Assembly: GCA_945952225.1 (NCBI GenBank)
Contig: CAMFHP010000011.1
Span: forward strand, 44,156-108,155
Direction: 5' to 3'
Length of the DNA: 64,000 nt
From: an uncultured Myxococcaceae bacterium
Lineage (GTDB): Bacteria; Myxococcota_A; Polyangia; Polyangiales; Ga0077539
Shown: piece after piece, positions 59,269 to 64,000 of the stretch
Layout: every line of letters begins with the position of its first letter
Numbering within the stretch: the stretch's first letter is position 1
Made by a program: the position numbers and the translations under genes
The notes under the pieces: model-generated
Databases searched by the model: none
What the model was told of the DNA's origin: nothing
What the model saw: the letters and a program-made list of their open reading frames with translations, nothing else

Positions 59269-62200
59269 GGCTCCTCCGCGCTCGCGGAGATCGACCCGGA
59301 AACACGTCACATCCCCAGCCTTTTCGATGGGCTCCTCCGCGCTCGCGGAGATCGACCCGCGAGCCGCGTGCAGCCTCCCCGCTCGATCTGGGCTCCTCCG
59401 CGCTCGCGGAGATCGACCCGGTTGTCGGTGGGGGTCTGATGGACGCGATTTGGCTCCTCCGCGCTCGCGGAGATCGACCCGCGACTGCGAAGACCTTGCA
59501 GCGCGACGGCATGGCTCCTCCGCGCTCGCGGAGATCGACCCTTCTGCATCACCGCGCCGACGATCTCGCCGATGGCTCCTCCGCGCTCGCGGAGATCGAC
59601 CCGCGGGTGTGCTTCTGCAGGGGTACCCGCGTCCGGCTCCTCCGCGCTCGCGGAGATCGACCCGCACACGACGGGGGCCGTCGTCGGCGCGGGTTGGCTC
59701 CTCCGCGCTCGCGGAGATCGACCCCGACTCTCGACGTTGAAGAGACCGCGCTCCGAGGCTCCTCCGCGCTCGCGGAGATCGACCTGAAGTCGGCCGCTAT
59801 CAGGGCCTCATGGGCGGGGCTCCTCCGCGCTCGCGGAGATCGACCCAGCGCCGAGAAGCCCGCCGTGCTGGTCGGTCGGGCTCCTCCGCGCTCGCGGAGA
59901 TCGACCCCGCGCGCGTGTTCAGTGATCCCGTTGCAGAACGGCTCCTCCGCGCTCGCGGAGATCGACCCATGGTGTCGTGCTTCGATCCGGGCTCAAACAC
60001 GGCTCCTCCGCGCTCGCGGAGATCGACCCAGGGGCCCAAAACACGACGAGGGACAGACGGCGGCTCCTCCGCGCTCGCGGAGATCGACCCCGAGCGAGAC
60101 CGCGCCCGTGTTCAGCCTCGGAGGCTCCTCCGCGCTCGCGGAGATCGACCCTCCACGATCGGAAGCTCCTCGACCGCGCGACCGGCTCCTCCGCGCTCGC
60201 GGAGATCGACCCGCGGAGGTACGCCGCGCCTTCGAAACTCGCTCGGCTCCTCCGCGCTCGCGGAGATCGACCCGATTCGGAGTTCTCGGTCCTCTGCACG
60301 CATCGGGCTCCTCCGCGCTCGCGGAGATCGACCCCGTTGGGTGTTGAGTCGGAATGCGCTGAATCTGGCTCCTCCGCGCTCGCGGAGATCGACCCGGGAC
60401 GTTGCCGGACGGCTCTCCGTCCGACGCGGCTCCTCCGCGCTCGCGGAGATCGACCCGAGTAGAAGACCGGCCAGCGCCCGGTGAGTTCGGCTCCTCCGCG
60501 CTCGCGGAGATCGACCCGCACGCACGGCGCCGAACACACCCCAGCCCGCGGCTCCTCCGCGCTCGCGGAGATCGACCCGTGCGCGGGTGTGTGTGGTGCT
60601 CGCGGGCGCGGGCTCCTCCGCGCTCGCGGAGATCGACCCTCCACATCGCCACAACCGAGATGCGGCTTGCAGGCTCCTCCGCGCTCGCGGAGATCGACCC
60701 GAGAGCGCCGCGCGGCTCCTCGGCGCATCGAGGGCTCCTCCGCGCTCGCGGAGATCGACCCATCACTCACCTTCCTTTTCGGCGCGGGCGTTGGGCTCCT
60801 CCGCGCTCGCGGAGATCGACCCGTGGTGGCCGAGAGGTCCGCCGTGCTCGTGACGGCTCCTCCGCGCTCGCGGAGATCGACCCGCCCCGTCGCCGTGCTG
60901 CGCGCCCTCTGCGCTCGCGGAGATCGACCCTCGACGGCATCGCCCGTGCGCGCCGCGAGCTGGGCTCCTCCGCGCTCGCGGAGATCGACCCACGCTGCGC
61001 GGCGTGGTGCAGCAGATCATCGCGGCTCCTCCGCGCTCGCGGAGATCGACCCGAGGAGCGCCGACGCAATGGGCCACCAGTGGAGGCTCCTCCGCGCTCG
61101 CGGAGATCGACCCCGCTCCCACGACCACGGCAGCGTCACGCCGGGGGCTCCTCCGCGCTCGCGGAGATCGACCCCAGGCGAAGGGGACGAAGGTGCTGTG
61201 ATGAGTGGCTCCTCCGCGCTCGCGGAGATCGACCCCGCACGCGAATCCTGGCAATCCTGGGCATTCGGGCTCCTCCGCGCTCGCGGAGATCGACCCGCAT
61301 CGACGTTCGCCCATGCGTTCCCCGGAATGGCTCCTCCGCGCTCGCGGAGATCGACCCGCCGCGAGGGCTTCGAGGGAGCCCGCGCTCGCGGCTCCTCCGC
61401 GCTCGCGGAGATCGACCCTTGTCTTGCACGAAGGGGAGAAAGCCCGTGTTGGCTCCTCCGCGCTCGCGGAGATCGACCCGCCCCCCGCGGACGCTCCCGC
61501 GGCCCCTTCCGGGCTCCTCCGCGCTCGCGGAGATCGACCCCGAGATGAGGCCCCACACCGATTCGCGGGAGCGGCTCCTCCGCGCTCGCGGAGATCGACC
61601 CGTGCCAGCTCGGGGCGCTCGCATCGAGGGGGTGGCTCCTCCGCGCTCGCGGAGATCGACCCACCACCTGTTCGTCGTGCGGAGCCAGTTCGAGGGCTCC
61701 TCCGCGCTCGCGGAGATCGACCCGCGGGATGCGCGGTGAACGCGCAATGGAGGTTGGCTCCTCCGCGCTCGCGGAGATCGACCCCTGACGTGGGATGACG
61801 TGCTCGCGGTCTCGAAGGCTCCTCCGCGCCCGCGGAGATCGACCCCAGGCGAAGGGGACGAAGGTGCTGTGATGAGTGGCTCCTCCGCGCTCGCGGAGAT
61901 CGACCCCAGCCCGACTGGTGCGCGGTCTCGACCGACGGGGCTCCTCCGCGCTCGCGGAGATCGACCCGGCACGCCGGGCAGAAGCGCGCGGTGTTCCTGG
62001 GCTCCTCCGCGCTCGCGGAGATCGACCTGTGCCGCTTGACGCGGCTCCCGATCTGTGCAGGGCTCCTCCGCGCTCGCGGAGATCGACCCGTCACCGATGG
62101 CACGCGCGAAGAGTGGCAGTCGGCTCCTCCGCGCTCGCGGAGATCGACCCGTTCGTGGAGCTCGAACACCGGCCGCTCGTCGGGCTCCTCCGCGCTCGCG

Positions 62201-64000
62201 GAGATCGACCCAACGGGCCTTTTCAGGTGGTGACCCGCAATGCGGCTCCTCCGCGCTCGCGGAGATCGACCCGGAAGTGTCGCGGCCGTCGCGCGGCTGG
62301 TGACGGCTCCTCCGCGCTCGCGGAGATCGACCCACGTGCGAGCGCTCGATGCTGTAGGGGTACTTGGCTCCTCCGCGCTCGCGGAGATCGACCCGTTTCT
62401 CACAGCCGGGATCGTCACCAGCCACGGGCTCCTCCGCGCTCGCGGAGATCGACCCGCGGTGGAGCTGCTGCGCCGGAACACCGACGGGGCTCCTCCGCGC
62501 TCGCGGAGATCGACCCCCGACCGCCGCGAGGGCGACCACCACCCATTCGGCTCCTCCGCGCTCGCGGAGATCGACCCACGACGCCGTGCGCCGAGTCGAG
62601 GGCCACCGAGGCTCCTCCGCGCTCGCGGAGATCGACCCCTTCTGGGATCAGGGGGCGCCGCGGGCCTTCTGGCTCCTCCGCGCTCGCGGAGATCGACCCG
62701 GCACGCTCATCCACTCCACCGCGGTCGTGACGGCTCCTCCGCGCTCGCGGAGATCGACCCAGAGTCGTCCAGAAACCATAGGACAAGCGTTGGGCTCCTC
62801 CGCGCTCGCGGAGATCGACCCGAGCTCGGCGGATCGCTCGGCGGCGCCTTCGAGGCTCCTCCGCGCTCGCGGAGATCGACCCTGCGAGAGCTCGGGCGCG
62901 ACGCGTTCGAAGACGGCTCCTCCGCGCTCGCGGAGATCGACCCCGGCGAGAAGCGCGGGTGAGCAGGTGGAGTCGGGCTCCTCCGCGCTCGCGGAGATCG
63001 ACCCGTCCCGCCGCCCGCCGTGAGGTTGTCGCCGTTGGCTCCTCCGCGCTCGCGGAGATCGACCCGTCGGTGCGGGCGTGAGCGAGGAACAGCCAATGGC
63101 TCCTCCGCGCTCGCGGAGATCGACCCGCGCTGCCGCTCGCGGAGTCGATCGCGTACCCGGCTCCTCCGCGCTCGCGGAGATCGACCCGTGGAAGACGCAC
63201 CGGGGGCGATGGTCACCGAGGCTCCTCCGCGCTCGCGGAGATCGACCCGATCCGCCCTTCACCTCGGTGGTGAGGTTCTGGGCTCCTCCGCGCTCGCGGA
63301 GATCGACCCACGACCACCGCGCACACGTACCTCGACGCGACGGCTCCTCCGCGCTCGCGGAGATCGACCCGGAATCTGTTTCGCGCACCGTGCGGGTGAC
63401 CGGGCTCCTCCGCGCTCGCGGAGATCGACCCCAGGCACGCGGGGTCTGGTGTCTGGATAGCAGGGCTCCTCCGCGCTCGCGGAGATCGACCCGGCGGGGC
63501 ACGCCGCGGAGCTTCTCCCACGCGGGCTCCTCCGCGCTCGCGGAGATCGACCCGCAGTCGACCACGCAGCCCGCCGATGCGCGGGGGCTCCTCCGCGCTC
63601 GCGGAGATCGACCCCTCGGCCGACACCACGACGAGGCCCGACGCGAGGCTCCTCCGCGCTCGCGGAGATCGACCCCTCGCGCTGGAGGACGTGACGACGG
63701 ACCCCGGGGCTCCTCCGCGCTCGCGGAGATCGACCCCGGTGCGCGAGTTCTCGCTGCTCGGGCGGTGCGGCTCCTCCGCGCTCGCGGAGATCGACCCGCA
63801 AGCTCTGGAACGGCAACCTGCAGACGCTGGGCTCCTCCGCGCTCGCGGAGATCGACCCAGATCGCCACGGCTCCCGACGGTGAGCGCCGCGGCTCCTCCG
63901 CGCTCGCGGAGATCGACCCGGGTCGATCCCGGCGAGCCGTGCAGCGCGCGAGGCTCCTCCGCGCTCGCGGAGATCGACCCGCACCTGCCCACGCCGTCGG
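59269..64000 (+). CRISPR. type I-E CRISPR array, at least 78 repeats, runs off the window
   Basis: The 29-bp repeat begins GGCTCCTCCGCG, has the stem CTCCGCG / CGCGGAG around CT, and ends GATCGACCC. Repeat 1 is at 59269-59297 and repeat 78 at 63952-63980. A partial spacer (63981-64000) shows that the array continues. Spacers are 32 bp, period 61, except one 18-bp spacer (60884-60901) before a damaged repeat at 60902-60930. Variants: final T in repeats 59757-59785 and 62000-62028; loop C in 61817-61845. The spacer at 61175-61206 recurs exactly at 61846-61877. Cas1-cas2 and the leader lie upstream, so new spacers enter at the left end. Confidence 0.98.

Noticed and set aside
59272..63992. Many long open frames on both strands across the array, giving peptides such as SSALAEIDP, LLRARGDRP and SISASAEEP
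   Set aside because: They are translations of the CRISPR repeat in its six frames, with period 61; none is a protein gene.

Overview
The window comes from a very GC-rich bacterium. A lipoprotein gene at 40672-41280 carries the DRDGDGYG / GPDCDD / CNGLDDDCDG metal-binding repeat that is common in Myxococcota, so a myxobacterium (Polyangia-like) is the best guess for the host. This is inference; no ribosomal or housekeeping marker is present.

Bases 1 to about 49121 are a nearly complete tailed prophage (myovirus) with a Mu-like morphogenesis module but a lambda-like control and replication module. Left arm (1-6852, minus strand): a tightly coupled early operon of 13 small genes plus one cut by the window edge, including a possible ssDNA-annealing protein, a DUF6283 protein, several Cys-pair proteins and a GcrA/SANT-type DNA-binding protein. 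Switch (6853-8705): ImmA/IrrE-type protease, HTH repressor and Cro-like HTH gene, with two matching promoter/operators, one reading into each arm. Right early operon (8418-18018, plus): small regulators, RNase H, GcrA-like protein, a replication initiator whose gene contains iteron-like GGTAAG repeats, a DnaC-like loader and a RuvC-like resolvase. An inverted MqsA/DUF4258 toxin-antitoxin pair sits at 18030-18832.

Late region (19529-49121, plus): ParB-methylase fusion, terminase subunits, DUF935 portal, protease/scaffold, decoration and capsid proteins, Mu gp36/gp10-like/gp37, sheath, tube, tail chaperone with a -1 frameshift extension, tape measure, gpN, gpP, gp45, gp46, gp47, gp48, tail fibres, then a lysis cassette: possible holin, exported protein, papain-like peptidase and a possible endolysin. 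Accessory genes interrupt this order: an inverted membrane gene where the MuF/gp30 gene is expected, a P63C protein between gp46 and gp47, and a lipoprotein / small ORF / Mrr-like endonuclease island between gp47 and gp48. No integrase, transposase or att pair was recognised, so the prophage ends are not proven.

Bases 49122-50213 hold no convincing gene but contain several hairpins, including one that resembles a degenerate CRISPR repeat. Bases 50214-64000 are a complete type I-E CRISPR-Cas locus (cas3, cas8e, cas11, cas7, cas5, cas6e, cas1, cas2, all plus strand), a leader, and an array of at least 78 repeats (29 bp repeat, 32 bp spacer) that runs off the window. The array includes one duplicated spacer and one shortened unit.
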